A stretch of DNA of 64,000 bases from Ophthalmolycus amberensis (GCA_024529925.1 JAFEUB010001207.1:996697-1060696); one strand, 5' to 3'. Positions 24,101 to 36,860 are shown, counted from the stretch's first letter. The notes: a model not told the origin generated them from the sequence alone. Numbers and translations: made by a program.

Positions 24101-26433
24101 GGATACATACTGTTCGCCAAGCTCGCCAAGCAGGATACTTACTGTTCGCCAAGCAGGATACTTACTGTTTGCCAAGCAGGATACTTACTGTTCTGTTCGC
24201 CAAGCAGGATACTTACTGTTCTCCAAGCTCGCCAAGCAGGATACTTACTGTTCGCCAAGCTCAGTCAAGCAGGATACTTACTGTTCGCCAAGCAGGATAC
24301 TTACTGTTCGCCAAGCAGGATACTTACTGTTTGCCAAGAAGGATACTTACTGTTTGCCAAGACGGATACTTACTGTTTGCCAAGAAGGATACTTACTGTT
24401 CGCCAAGCAGGATACTTACTGTTCGCCAAGCAGGATACTTACTGTTTGCAAAGCTGGATACTTACTGTTTGCCAAGCAGGATACTTACTGTTTGCCAAGC
24501 AGGATACTTACTGTTCTGTTCGCCAAGCAGGATACTTACTGTTTGCAAAGCTGGATACTTACTGTTTGCGAAGCAGGATACTTACTGTTCGCCAAGTTCG
24601 CCAAGCAGCATGCTTACTGTTCGCCAAGCAGGATACTTACTGTTTGCCAAGCAGGATACTTACTGTTCTGTTCGCCAAGCAGGATACTTACTGTTCTCCA
24701 AGCTCGCCAAGCAGGATACTTACTGTTCGCAAGCTCGTCAAGCAGGATACTTACTGTTCTGTCACCAAGCAGGATACTTACTGTTTGCCAAGAAGGATAC
24801 TTATTGTTTGCCAAGAAGGATACTTACTGTTCGCCAAGCAGGATTCTTACTGTTCGCCAAGCAGGATACTTACTGTTTGCAAAGCTGGATACTTACTGTT
24901 TGCCAAGCAGGATACTTACTGTTTGCCAAGCAGGATACTTACTGTTCTGTTCGCCAAGCAGGATACTTACTGTTCGCCAAGCTCGCCAAGCAGGATACTA
25001 ACTGTTCGCCAAGCAGGATACTTACTGTTCACCAAGCAGGATATTTACTGTTCTGTTCGCCAAGCAGGATACATACTGTTCGCCAAGCTCGCCAAGCAGG
25101 ATACTTACTGTTCGCCAAGCAGGATACTTACTGTTTGCCAAGCAGGATACTTACTGTTCTGTTCGCCAAGCAGGATACTTAATATTCTCCAAGCTCGCCA
25201 AGCAGGATACTTACTGTTCGCCAAGCTCGTCAAGCAGGATACTTACTGTTCGCCAAGCAGGATACTTACTGTTCGCCAAGCAGGATACTTACTGTTTGCC
25301 AAGAAGGATACTTACTGTTTGCCAAGAAGGATACTTACTGTTCGCCAAGCAGGATACTTACTGTTCGCCAAGCAGGATACTTACTGTTTGCAAAGCTGGA
25401 TACTTACTGTTTGCCAACCAGGATACATACTGTTCGCCAAGCTCGCCAAGCAGGATACTAACTGTTCGCCAAGCAGGATACTTACTGTTCACCAAGCAGG
25501 ATACTTACTGTTCTGTTCGCCAAGCAGGATACTTACTGTTCGCCAAGCTCGCCAAGCAGGATACTTACTGTTCGCCAAGCAGGATACTTACTGTTCTGTT
25601 CGCCAAGCAGGATACTTACTGTTCGCCAAGCTCGCCAAGCAGGATACTTACTGTTTGCCAAGCAGGATACTTACTGTTCTGTTCGCCAAGCAGGATACTT
25701 ACTGTTCTCCAAGCTCGCCAAGCAGGATACTAACTGTTCGCCAAGCAGGATACTTACTGTTCACCAAGCAGGATACTTACTGTTCTGTTCGCCAAGCAGG
25801 ATACTTACTGTTCGCCAAGCTCGCCAAGCAGGATACTTACTGTTCGCCAAGCAGGATACTTACTGTTTGCCAAGCAGGATACTTACTGTTCTGTTCGCCA
25901 AGCAGGTTACTTACTGTTCGCCAAGCTCGCCAAGCAGGATACTTACTGTTCGCCAAGCTCGTCAAGCAGGATACTTACTGTTCGCCAAGCAGGATACTTA
26001 CTGTTCGCCAAGCAGGATACTTACTGTTTGCCAAGAAGGATACTTACTGTTTGCCAAGAAGGATACTTACTCTTCGCCAAGCAGGATACTTACTGTTCGC
26101 CAAGCAGGATACTTACTGTTCTGTTCGCCAAGCAGGATACTTACTGTTTGCAAAGCTGGATACTTACTGTTTGCCAAGCAGGATACTTACTGTTCTGTTC
26201 GCCAAGCAGGATACTTACTGTTTGCAAAGCTGGATACTTACTGTTTGCCAAGCAGGATACTTACTGTTTGCCAAGCAGGATACTTACTGTTCTGTTCGCC
26301 AAGAAGGATACTTACTCTTCGCCAAGCAGGATACTTGCTGTTTGCCAAGCAGGGACTTACTGTTTGCCAAGCAAGGACTTACTGTTTGCCTTGCAAGGAC
26401 CTACTGTTCGCCAAGCAGGGACTTACTGTTCGC
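15155..26433 (+). repeat. 23-bp satellite array, about 11.3 kb
   Basis: Tandem copies of a 23-bp unit with core GGATACTTACTGTTCGCC followed by AAGCA. Recurrent variants have TTTG for TTCG, CAAAGCTGG for CCAAGCAGG, a 5-bp TGTTC duplication (28 bp) and a 9-bp AAGCTCGCC insertion (32 bp). Length divided by average period suggests roughly 450-480 units (estimate, not counted). The outer edges carry a 22-bp variant with CAGGGACTTACTG. The unit contains no TAA, TAG or TGA on the + strand and its length is not a multiple of three, so all + frames run open for kilobases, reading a 23-residue cycle such as RILTVRQAGYLLFAKQDTYC. The minus strand has TAA in every unit. There is no promoter, intron or known domain, so I do not call a gene. 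Confidence 0.97.
20660..22515 (+). repeat. 1,054-bp higher-order duplication within the satellite
   Basis: Rare unit variants recur at a constant offset: ATATACTG at 20991 and 22045, AATCAGGATA at 21221 and 22275, and ACTAACTG at 21451 and 22505, each 1,054 bp apart. This shows a segmental tandem duplication inside the array. Partial further copies follow, with the AGCAGCATGC variant also near 22925 and 24604. Confidence 0.85.
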
Positions 26434-26743
26434 CAACAGACAGAGACGAGAAAATTCCATGGAGGAGAGATATGAGAGCTCAAAATGGCTCAAAATGATG
26501 CCAAACTGCTTTCCATTGCAATTGTCAAGTGTGTATCTGAACCAACTTGATGTCTGACAACATCAACTTGACAACATTCAAGGCAAAGAATCCGTGATGT
26601 CATCATGACAGAATTCTATCCATGGAATCCTTGATGGCATCGTTACTATGGATACCAGATTGAATGTTTATCTTTGAATTTATGAATGTGATGATTTCTG
26701 ATGATCCTTAAAATATGGCAAAGAAATGAAACTATATGTAACC

Positions 26744-26784
<41 letters not shown>

Positions 26785-27744
26785 TAAAAAATATAAATCC
26801 TCTTAAGATACTGATATAAATGATTGTGTAATGTTTTCAGTTGATTCGATGTAAACTAGAGTCTAACTTCTAACCTTTCTAACTGAATATTGTTTTAATT
26901 ATTAACTTTAACGCCGGTGAATTAGCCGTGCGCTGCCCTTGGCCAACAGACGACCCGGAAACGTAAATACGTCACCCATCCAGGAACGAAAAAGTTGTGA
27001 TGGCAAAACTATACTGTTGGTCAGACGTATTCTCGAGTTTATGTCGAAAGAAACTATCTTTGAGAATGAAACTGGATACTAAGTAGTGAAACAGTGTTTA
27101 ACAATACTGGTGTTATGAATTCTGTGGCTACCTGACGTTAGCTAACGTAACATTCTATTAGAGCAGGGGTCTCATGATACTTACTGTTCGCCAAGCAGGA
27201 TACTTACTGTTCGCCGAGCAGGATACTTGCTGTTTGCCAAGCAGGATACTTACTGTTTGCCAAGCAGGGACTTAATGTTCGCCAAGCAGGGACTTACTGT
27301 TTGCCAAGCAAGGACTTACTGTTTGCCAAGCAAGGACCTACTGTTCGCCAAGCAGGGACTTACTGTTCGCCAACAGACAGAGACGAGAAAATTCCATGGA
27401 GGAGAGATATGAGAGCTCAAAATGGCTCAAAATGATGCCAAACTGCTTTCCATTGCAATTGTCAAGTGTGTATCTGAACCAACTTGATGTCTGCTGTGAA
27501 ATATGTGAGGAACGGTATCGGGCTGTAGGGCTATTGTTAATTGAGGCACTTCTAAGGCTTGAAAGCCAAAAACAACATTAAAGGCAAAGAATACGTGATG
27601 TCATCATGACAGCATTCTATCCATGGAGTCCTTGATGGCATCGTTACTATGGATACCAGATTGAATGTTTATCTTTGAATTTATGAATGTAATGATTTCT
27701 GATGATCCTTAAAATATGGCAAAGAAATGAAACTATATGTAACC

Positions 27745-27783
<39 letters not shown>

Positions 27784-29864
27784 TAAAAAATATAAATCCT
27801 CTTAAGATACTGATATAAATGATTGTGTTATGTTTTCAGTTGATTCGATGTAAACTACAGTCTAACTTCTTACCTTTCTACCTGAATATTGTTTTAATTA
27901 TTAACTTTAACTCCAGTGAATTAGCCGTGCGCTGCCCTTGGCCAACAGACGACCCAGAAACGTAAATACGTCACCCATCCAGGAACGAAAAAGTTGTGAT
28001 GGCAAAACTATACTGTTGGTCAGACGTATTCTCGAGTTCATGTCGAAAGAAACTATCTTTGAGAATGAAACTGGATACTAAGTAGTGAAACAGTGTTTAA
28101 CAATACTGGTGTTATGAATTCTGTGGCTACCTGACGTTAGCTAACGTAACGTTCTATTGGAGCAGGGGTCTCATGATACTTACTGTTCGCCAAGCAGGAT
28201 ACTTACTGTTCGCCGAGCAGGATACTTGCTGTTTGCCAAGCAGGATACTTACAGTTTGCCAAGCAGGATACTTACTGTTCGCCAAGCTCGTCAAGCAGGA
28301 TACTTACTGTTCTGTTCGCCAAGCAGGATACTTACAGTTTGCCAAGCAGGATACTTACTGTTCGCCGAGCAGGATACTTGCTGTTTGCCAAGCAGGGACT
28401 TACTGTTTGCCAAGCAAGGACTTACTGTTTGCCAAGCAAGGACCTACTGTTCGCCAAGCAGGGACTTACTGTTCGCCAACAGACAGAGATGAGAAAATTC
28501 CATGGAGGAGAGATATGAGAGCTCAAAATGGCTCAAAATGATGCCAAACTGCTTTCCATTGCAATTGTCAAGTGTGTATCTGAACCAACTTGATGTCTGC
28601 TGTGAAATATGTGAGGAAAGGTATCGGGCTGTAGGCCTATTGTTAATTGAGGCACTTCTATGGCTTGAAAGCCAAAAACAACATTAAAGGCAAAGAATCC
28701 GTGATGTCATCATGACAGCATTCTATCCATGGAGTCCTTGATGGCATCGTGACGATGGATACCAGAGTGAATGTTTATCTTTGAATTTATGAATGTAATG
28801 ATTTCTGATGATCCTTAAAATATGGCAAAGAAATGAAACTATATGTAAACATATATACATATATATATATATATATATAAATAGAAAAAATATAAATCCT
28901 CTTAAGATACTGATATAAATGATTGTGTAATGTTTTCAGTTGATTCGATGTAAACTAGAGTCTAACTTCTTACCTTTCTAACTGAATATTGTTTTAATTA
29001 TTAACTTTAACGCCGGTGAATTAGCCGTGCGCTGCCCTTGGCCAACAGACGACCCGGAAGCGTAAATACGTCACCCATCCAGGAACGAAAAAGTTGTGAT
29101 GGCAAAACTATACTGTTGGTCAGAGGTATTCTCGAGTTTATGTCGAAAGAAACTATCTTTGAGAATGAAACTGGATACTAAGTAGTGAAACAGTGTTTAA
29201 CAATACTGGTGTTATGAATTCTGTGGATACCTGACGTTAGCTAACGTAACGTTCTATTAGAGCAGGGGTCTCATGATACTTACTGTTCGCCAAGCAGGAT
29301 ACTTACTGTTCACCGAGCAGGATACTTGATGTTTGCCAAGCAGGATACTTACAGTTTGCCAAGCAGGATACTTACTGTTCGCCAAGCTCGTCAAGCAGGA
29401 TACTTACTGTTCTGTTCGCCAAGCAGGATACTTACAGTTTGCCAAGCAGGATACTTACTGTTCGCCGAGCAGGATACTTGCTGTTTGCCAAGCAGGGACT
29501 TACTGTTTGCCAAGCAAGGACCTACTGTTCGCCAAGCAGGGACTTACTGTTCGCCAACAGACAGAGACGAGAAAATTCCATGGAGGAGAGATATGAGAGC
29601 TCAAAATGGCTCAAAATGATGCCAAACTGCTTTCCATTGCAATTGTCAAGTGTGTATCTGAACCAACTTGATGTCTGACAACATCAACTTGACAACATTC
29701 AAGGCAAAGAATCCGTGATGTCATCATGACAGAATTCTATCCATGGAGTCCTTGATGGCATCGTTACTATGGATACCAGAGTGAATGTTTATCTTTGAAT
29801 TTATGAATGTAATGATTTCTGATGATCCTTAAAATATGGCAAAGAAATGAAACTATATGTAACC

Positions 29865-29903
<39 letters not shown>

Positions 29904-30979
29904 TAAAAAATATGAATCCTCTTAAGATACTGATATAAATGATTGTGTAATGTTTTCAGTTGATTCGATGTAAACTAGAGTCTAACTTTTTACCTTTCTA
30001 ACTGAATATTGTTTTAATTATTAACTTTAACGCCGGTGAATTAGCCGTGCGCTGCCCTTGGCCAACAGACGACCCGGAAACGTAAATATGTCACCCATCC
30101 AGGAACGAAAAAGTTGTGATGGCAAAACTATAGTGTTGGTCAGACGTATTCTCGAGTTTATGTCGAAAGAAACTATCTTTGAGAATGAAACAGGATACTA
30201 AGTAGTGAAACAGTGTTTAACAATACTGGTGTTATGAATTCTGTGGCTACCTGACGTTAGCTAACGTAACGTTCTATTAGAGCAGGGGTCTCATGATACT
30301 TACTGTTCGCCAAGCAGGATACTTACTGTTCGCCGAGCAGGATACTTGCTGTTTGCCAAGCAGGATACTTACAGTTTGCCAAGCAGGATACTTACTGTTC
30401 GCCAAGCTCGTCAAGCAGGATACTTACAGTTTGCCAAGCAGGAAACTTACTGTTCGCCAAGCTCGTCAAGCAGGATACTTACTGTTCTGTTCGCCAAGCA
30501 GGATACTTACTGTTCGCCAAGCAGGGACTTAATGTTCGCCAAGCAGGGACTTACTGTTTGCCAAGCAAGGACCTACTGTTCGCCAAGCAGGGACTTACTG
30601 TTCGCCAACAGACAGAGATGAGAAAATTCCATGGAGGAGAGATATGAGAGCTCAAAATGGCTCAAAATGATGCCAAACTGCTTTCCATTGCAATTGTCAA
30701 GTGTGTATCTGAACCAACTAGATGTCTGCTGTGAAATATGTGAGGAAAGGTATCGGGCTGTAGGCCTATTGTTAATTGAGGCACTTCTATGGCTTGAAAG
30801 CCAAAAACAACATTAAAGGCAAAGAATCCGTGATGTCATCATGACAGCATTCTATCCATGGAGTCCTTGATGGCATCGTGACTATGGATACCAGAGTGAA
30901 TGTTTATCTTTGAATTTATGAATGTAATGATTTCTGATGATCCTTAAAATATGGCAAAGAAATGAAACTATATGTAACC

Positions 30980-31010
<31 letters not shown>

Positions 31011-31926
31011 AATAGAAAAAATATAAATCCTCTTAAGATACTGATATAAATGATTGTGTAATGTTTTCAGTTGATTCGATGTAAACTAGAGTCTAACTTC
31101 TTACCTTTCTAACTGAATATTGTTTTAATTATTAACTTTAACGCCGGTGAATTAGCCGTGCGCTGCCCTTGGCCAACAGACGACCCGGAAACGTAAATAC
31201 GTCACCCATCCAGGAACGAAAAAGTTGTGATGGCAAAACTATACTGTTGGTCAGACGTATTCTCGAGTTTATGTCGAAAGAAACTATCTTTGAGAATGAA
31301 ACTGGATACTAAGTAGTGAAACAGTGTTTTACAATACTGGTGTTATGAATTCTGTGGCTACCTGACGTTAGCTAACGTAACGTTCTATTAGAGCAGGGGT
31401 CTCATGATACTTACTGTTCGCCAAGCAGGATACTTACTGTTCACCGAGCAGGATACTTGATGTTTGCCAAGCAGGATACTTACAGTTTGCCAAGCAGGAT
31501 ACTTACTGTTCGCCAAGCTCGTCAAGCAGGATACTTACTGTTCTGTTTGCCAAGCAGGGACTTACTGTTTGCCAAGCAAGGACCTACTGTTCGCCAAGCA
31601 GGGACTTACTGTTCGCCAACAGACAGAGACGAGAAAATTCCATGGAGGAGAGATATGAGAGCTCAAAATGGCTCAAAATGATGCCAAACTGCTTTCCATT
31701 GCAATTGTCAAGTGTGTATCTGAACCAACTTGATGTCTGACAACATCAACTTGACAACATTCAAGGCAAAGAATCCGTGATGTCATCATGACAGAATTCT
31801 ATCCATGGAGTCCTTGATGGCATCGTTACTATGGATACCAGATTGAATGTTTATCTTTGAATTTATGAATGTGATGATTTCTGATGATCCTTAAAATATG
31901 GCAAAGAAATGAAACTATATGTAACC

Positions 31927-31983
<57 letters not shown>

Positions 31984-33977
31984 TAAAAAATATAAATCCT
32001 CTTAAGATACTGATATAAATGATTGTGTAATGTTTTCAGTTGATTCGATGTAAACTAGAGTCTAACTTCTTACCTTTCTAACTGAATATTGTTTTAATTA
32101 TTAACTTTAACGCCGGTGAATTAGCCGTGCGCTGCCCTTGGCCAACAGACGACCCGGAAACGTAAATACGTCACCCATCCAGGAACGAAAAAGTTGTGAT
32201 GGCAAAACTATACTGTTGGTCAGACGTATTCTCGAGTTTATGTCGAAAGAAACTATCTTTGAGAATGAAACTGGATACTAAGTAGTGAAACAGTGTTTAA
32301 CAATACTGGTGTTATGAATTCTGTGGCTACCTGACGTTAGCTAACGTAACGTTCTATTAGAGCAGGGGTCTCATGATACTTACTGTTCGCCAAGCAGGAT
32401 ACTTACTGTTCGCCGAGCAGGATACTTGCTGTTTGCCAAGCAGGATACTTACTGTTTGCCAAGCAGGGACTTAATGTTCGCCAAGCAGGGACTTGCTGTT
32501 TGCCAAGCAAGGACCTACTGTTCGCCAAGCAGGGACTTACTGTTCGCCAACAGACAGAGACGAGAAAATTCCATGGAGGAGAGATATGAGAGCTCAAAAT
32601 GGCTCAAAATTATGCCAAACTGCTTTCCATTGCAATTGTCAAGTGTGTATCTGAACCAACTTGATGTCTGCTGTGAAATATGTGAGGAACGGTATCGGGC
32701 TGTAGGCCTATTGTTAATTGAGGCACTTCTAAGGCTTGAAAGCCAAAAACAACATTAAAGGCAAAGAATACGTGATGTCATCATGACAGCATTCTATCCA
32801 TGGAGTCCTTGATGGCATCGTTACTATGGATACCAGATTGAATGTTTATCTTTGAATTTATGAATGTAATGATTTCTGATGATCCTTAAAACATGGCAAA
32901 GAAATGAAACTATATGTAACCATATATACATATATATATATATATATAAATATAAAAAATATAAATCCTCTTAAGATACTGATATAAATGATTGTGTTAT
33001 GTTTTCAGTTGATTCGATGTAAACTAGAGTCTAACTTCTTACATTTCTACCTGAATATTGTTTTAATTATTAACTTTAACTCCGGTGAATTAGCCGTGCG
33101 CTGCCCTTGGCCAACAGACGACCCAGAAACGTAAATACGTCACCCATCCAGGAACGAAAAAGTTGTGATGGCAAAACTATACTGTTGGTCAGACGTATTC
33201 TCGAGTTCATGTCGAAAGAAACTATCTTTGAGAATGAAACTGGATACTAAGTAGTGAAACAGTGTTTAACAATACTGGTGTTATGAATTCTGTGGCTACC
33301 TGACGTTAGCTAACGTAACGTTCTATTAGAGCAGGGGTCTCATGATACTTACTGTTCGCCAAGCAGGATACTTACTGTTCGCCGAGCAGGATACTTGCTG
33401 TTTGCCAAGCAGGATACTTACAGTTTGCCAAGCAGGATACTTACTGTTCGCCAAGCTCGTCAAGCAGGATACTTACTGTTCTGTTCGCCAAGCAGGATAC
33501 TTACAGTTTGCCAAGCAGGATACTTACTGTTCGCCGAGCAGGATACTTGCTGTTTGCCAAGCAGGGACTTACTGTTTGCCAAGCAGGGACTTACTGTTTG
33601 CCAAGCAAGGACTTACTGTTTGCCTAGCAAGGACCTACTGTTCGCCAAGCAGGGACTTACTGTTCGCCAACAGACAGAGACGAGAAAATTCCATGGAGGA
33701 GAGATATGAGAGCTCAAAATGGCTCAAAATGATGCCAAACTGCTTTCCATTGCAATTGTCAAGTGTGTATCTGAACCAACTTGATGTCTGACAACATCAA
33801 CTTGACAACATTCAAGGCAAAGAATCCGTGATGTCATCATGACAGAATTCTATCCATGGAGTCCTTGATGGCATCGTTACTATGGATACCAGATTGAATG
33901 TTTATCTTTGAATTTATGAATGTGATGATTTCTGATGATCCTTAAAATATGGCAAAGAAATGAAACTATATGTAACC

Positions 33978-34032
<55 letters not shown>

Positions 34033-36094
34033 TAAAAAATATAAATCCTCTTAAGATACTGATATAAATGATTGTGTAATGTTTTCAGTTGATTCGATGT
34101 AAACTAGAGTCTAACTTCTTACCTTTCTAACTGAATATTGTTTTAATTATTAACTTTAACGCCGGTGAATTAGCCGTGCGCTGCCCTTGGCCAACAGACG
34201 ACCCGGAAACGTAAATACGTCACCCATCCAGGAACGAAAAAGTTGTGATGGCAAAACTATACTGTTGGTCAGACGTATTCTCGAGTTTATGTCGAAAGAA
34301 ACTATCTTTGAGAATGAAACTGGATACTAAGTAGTGAAACAGTGTTTAACAATACTGGTGTTATGAATTCTGTGGCTACCTGACGTTAGCTAACGTAACG
34401 TTCTATTAGAGCAGGGGTCTCATGATACTTACTGTTCGCCAAGCAGGATACTTACTGTTCGCCGAGCAGGATACTTGCTGTTTGCCAAGCAGGATACTTA
34501 CTGTTTGCCAAGCAGGGACTTAATGTTCGCCAAGCAGGGACTTGCTGTTTGCCAAGCAAGGACCTACTGTTCGCCAAGCAGGGACTTACTGTTCGCCAAC
34601 AGACAGAGACGAGAAAATTCCATGGAGGAGAGATATGAGAGCTCAAAATGGCTCAAAATTATGCCAAACTGCTTTCCATTGCAATTGTCAAGTGTGTATC
34701 TGAACCAACTTGATGTCTGCTGTGAAATATGTGAGGAACGGTATCGGGCTGTAGGCCTATTGTTAATTGAGGCACTTCTAAGGCTTGAAAGCCAAAAACA
34801 ACATTAAAGGCAAAGAATACGTGATGTCATCATGACAGCATTCTATCCATGGAGTCCTTGATGGCATCGTTACTATGGATACCAGATTGAATGTTTATCT
34901 TTGAATTTATGAATGTAATGATTTCTGATGATCCTTAAAACATGGCAAAGAAATGAAACTATATGTAACCATATATACATATATATATATATATATAAAT
35001 ATAAAAAATATAAATCCTCTTAAGATACTGATATAAATGATTGTGTTATGTTTTCAGTTGATTCGATGTAAACTAGAGTCTAACTTCTTACATTTCTACC
35101 TGAATATTGTTTTAATTATTAACTTTAACTCCGGTGAATTAGCCGTGCGCTGCCCTTGGCCAACAGACGACCCAGAAACGTAAATACGTCACCCATCCAG
35201 GAACGAAAAAGTTGTGATGGCAAAACTATACTGTTGGTCAGACGTATTCTCGAGTTCATGTCGAAAGAAACTATCTTTGAGAATGAAACTGGATACTAAG
35301 TAGTGAAACAGTGTTTAACAATACTGGTGTTATGAATTCTGTGGCTACCTGACGTTAGCTAACGTAACGTTCTATTAGAGCAGGGGTCTCATGATACTTA
35401 CTGTTCGCCAAGCAGGATACTTACTGTTCGCCGAGCAGGATACTTGCTGTTTGCCAAGCAGGATACTTACAGTTTGCCAAGCAGGATACTTACTGTTCGC
35501 CAAGCTCGTCAAGCAGGATACTTACTGTTCTGTTCGCCAAGCAGGATACTTACAGTTTGCCAAGCAGGATACTTACTGTTCGCCGAGCAGGATACTTGCT
35601 GTTTGCCAAGCAGGGACTTACTGTTTGCCAAGCAGGGACTTACTGTTTGCCAAGCAAGGACTTACTGTTTGCCTAGCAAGGACCTACTGTTCGCCAAGCA
35701 GGGACTTACTGTTCGCCAACAGACAGAGATGAGAAAATTCCATGGAGGAGAGATATGAGAGCTCAAAATGGCTCAAAATGATGCCAAACTGCTTTCCATT
35801 GCAATTGTCAAGTGTGTATCTGAACCAACTTGATGTCTGCTGTGAAATATGTGAGGAAAGGTATCGGGCTGTAGGCCTATTGTTAATTGAGGCACTTCTA
35901 AGGCTTGAAAGCCAAAAACAACATTAAAGGCAAAGAATCCGTGATGTCATCATGACAGCATTCTATCCATGGAGTCCTTGATGGCATCGTTACTATGGAT
36001 ACCAGAGTGAATGTTTATCTTTGAATTTATGAATGTAATGATTTCTGATGATCCTTAAAATATGGCAAAGAAATGAAACTATATGTAAACATAT

Positions 36095-36125
<31 letters not shown>

Positions 36126-36672
36126 AATATAAAAAATATAAATCCTTTTAAGATACTGATATAAATGATTGTGTAATGTTTTCAGTTGATTCGATGTAAA
36201 CTAGAGTCTAACTTCTTACCTTTCTAACTGAATATTGTTTTAATTATTAACTTTAACTCCGGTGAATTAGCCGTGCGCTGCCCTTGGCCAACAGACGACC
36301 CGGAAACGTAAATACGTCACCCATCCAGGAACGAAAAAGTTGTGATGGCAAAACTATAGTGTTGGTCAGACGTATTCTCGAGTTTATGTCGAAAGAAACT
36401 ATCTTTGAGAATGAAACTGGATACTAAGTAGTGAAACAGTGTTTAACAATACTGGTGTTATGAATTCTGTGGATACCTGACGTTAGCTAACGTAACGTTC
36501 TATTAGAGCAGGGGTCTCATGATACTTACTGTTCGCCAAGCAGGATACTTACTGTTCACCGAGCAGGATACTTGCTGTTTGCCAAGCAGGATACTTACAG
36601 TTTGCCAAGCAGGATACTTACTGTTCGCCAAGCTCGTCAAGCAGGATACTTACTGTTCGCAAAGCAGGGACT
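26434..36672 (+). repeat. Block of ten ~0.93-1.12-kb higher-order units
   Basis: Each unit has a 0.7-0.8-kb single-copy-type segment starting CAACAGACAGAGA and ending GCAGGGGTCTCATGATACTT, then a short array of the 23-bp satellite closing with 22-bp GGGACTTACTG units. Segment starts: 26434, 27371, 28477, 29555, 30606, 31617, 32548, 33668, 34597, 35717. Spacings range from 929 to 1120 bp. Each carries a (TA)n tract of variable length. Two subtypes exist: one with TGCTGTGAAATATGTGAGG after GATGTC, the other with that stretch missing and TGACAACATCAACTTGACAA in its place. A 61-residue frame (start MEERYESSKW) recurs in some copies but is truncated in others and resembles nothing I know. Confidence 0.95.
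31617..35716 (+). repeat. Near-identical 2.05-kb dimer duplication
   Basis: Units 31617-33667 and 33668-35716 appear to be successive copies of one two-unit dimer. Matching landmarks lie 2,049 bp apart (32426 and 34475; 33342 and 35391), and the translated frames between them are identical or nearly so, including private variants such as AAAATTATGCC. Both also carry an unusually long TA tract at the start of the dimer (about 31937-31979 and 33987-34028). This is the youngest amplification step visible. Confidence 0.85.
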
Positions 36673-36673
36673 T

Positions 36674-36769
36674 ACCTCCCTCCCTCTCTGCTTGCTTGCC
36701 TGCCTGCCTCCCTCCCTCCCTCTCTGCCTCCCTCTCTGCCTGCCTGCCTGCCTGCCTCCCTCCCTCCCT
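36674..36769 (+). repeat. Right CTTGC/CCTCC pyrimidine minisatellite
   Basis: Irregular CCTCCCTCTCTGCTTGC and CCTGCCTGCC units fused directly to a truncated satellite unit (GGGACTTAC then CTCCCTCC). It is the same repeat and strand as 11966-12198. Confidence 0.92.
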
Positions 36770-36860
36770 CTATTAGAATGTAAAGAAGCTACATTGTATT
36801 AGAATGTAACTTCTTTACATTATATTAGAATGTAAAGAAGCTACAGTGTATAGAATGATT
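36770..36860. repeat. Right subterminal palindromic AT-rich array
   Basis: TTAGAATGTAAAGAAG and its complement in alternation, as at 11645-11945 but shorter (about 85 bp). It decays into a final ATAGAATGATTCTAT palindrome. Confidence 0.9.

Noticed and set aside
15155..26433. CRISPR array
   Set aside because: The 23-bp repeats are contiguous with no unique spacers, sit in a vertebrate genome with spliced genes, and vary by substitutions as a minisatellite does.
27396..27581. A small conserved 61-residue gene (MEERYESSKW...) in the composite units
   Set aside because: It recurs only because the unit is duplicated. Several copies are truncated by the TGACAAC variant, and no codon-like conservation or known similarity is apparent.
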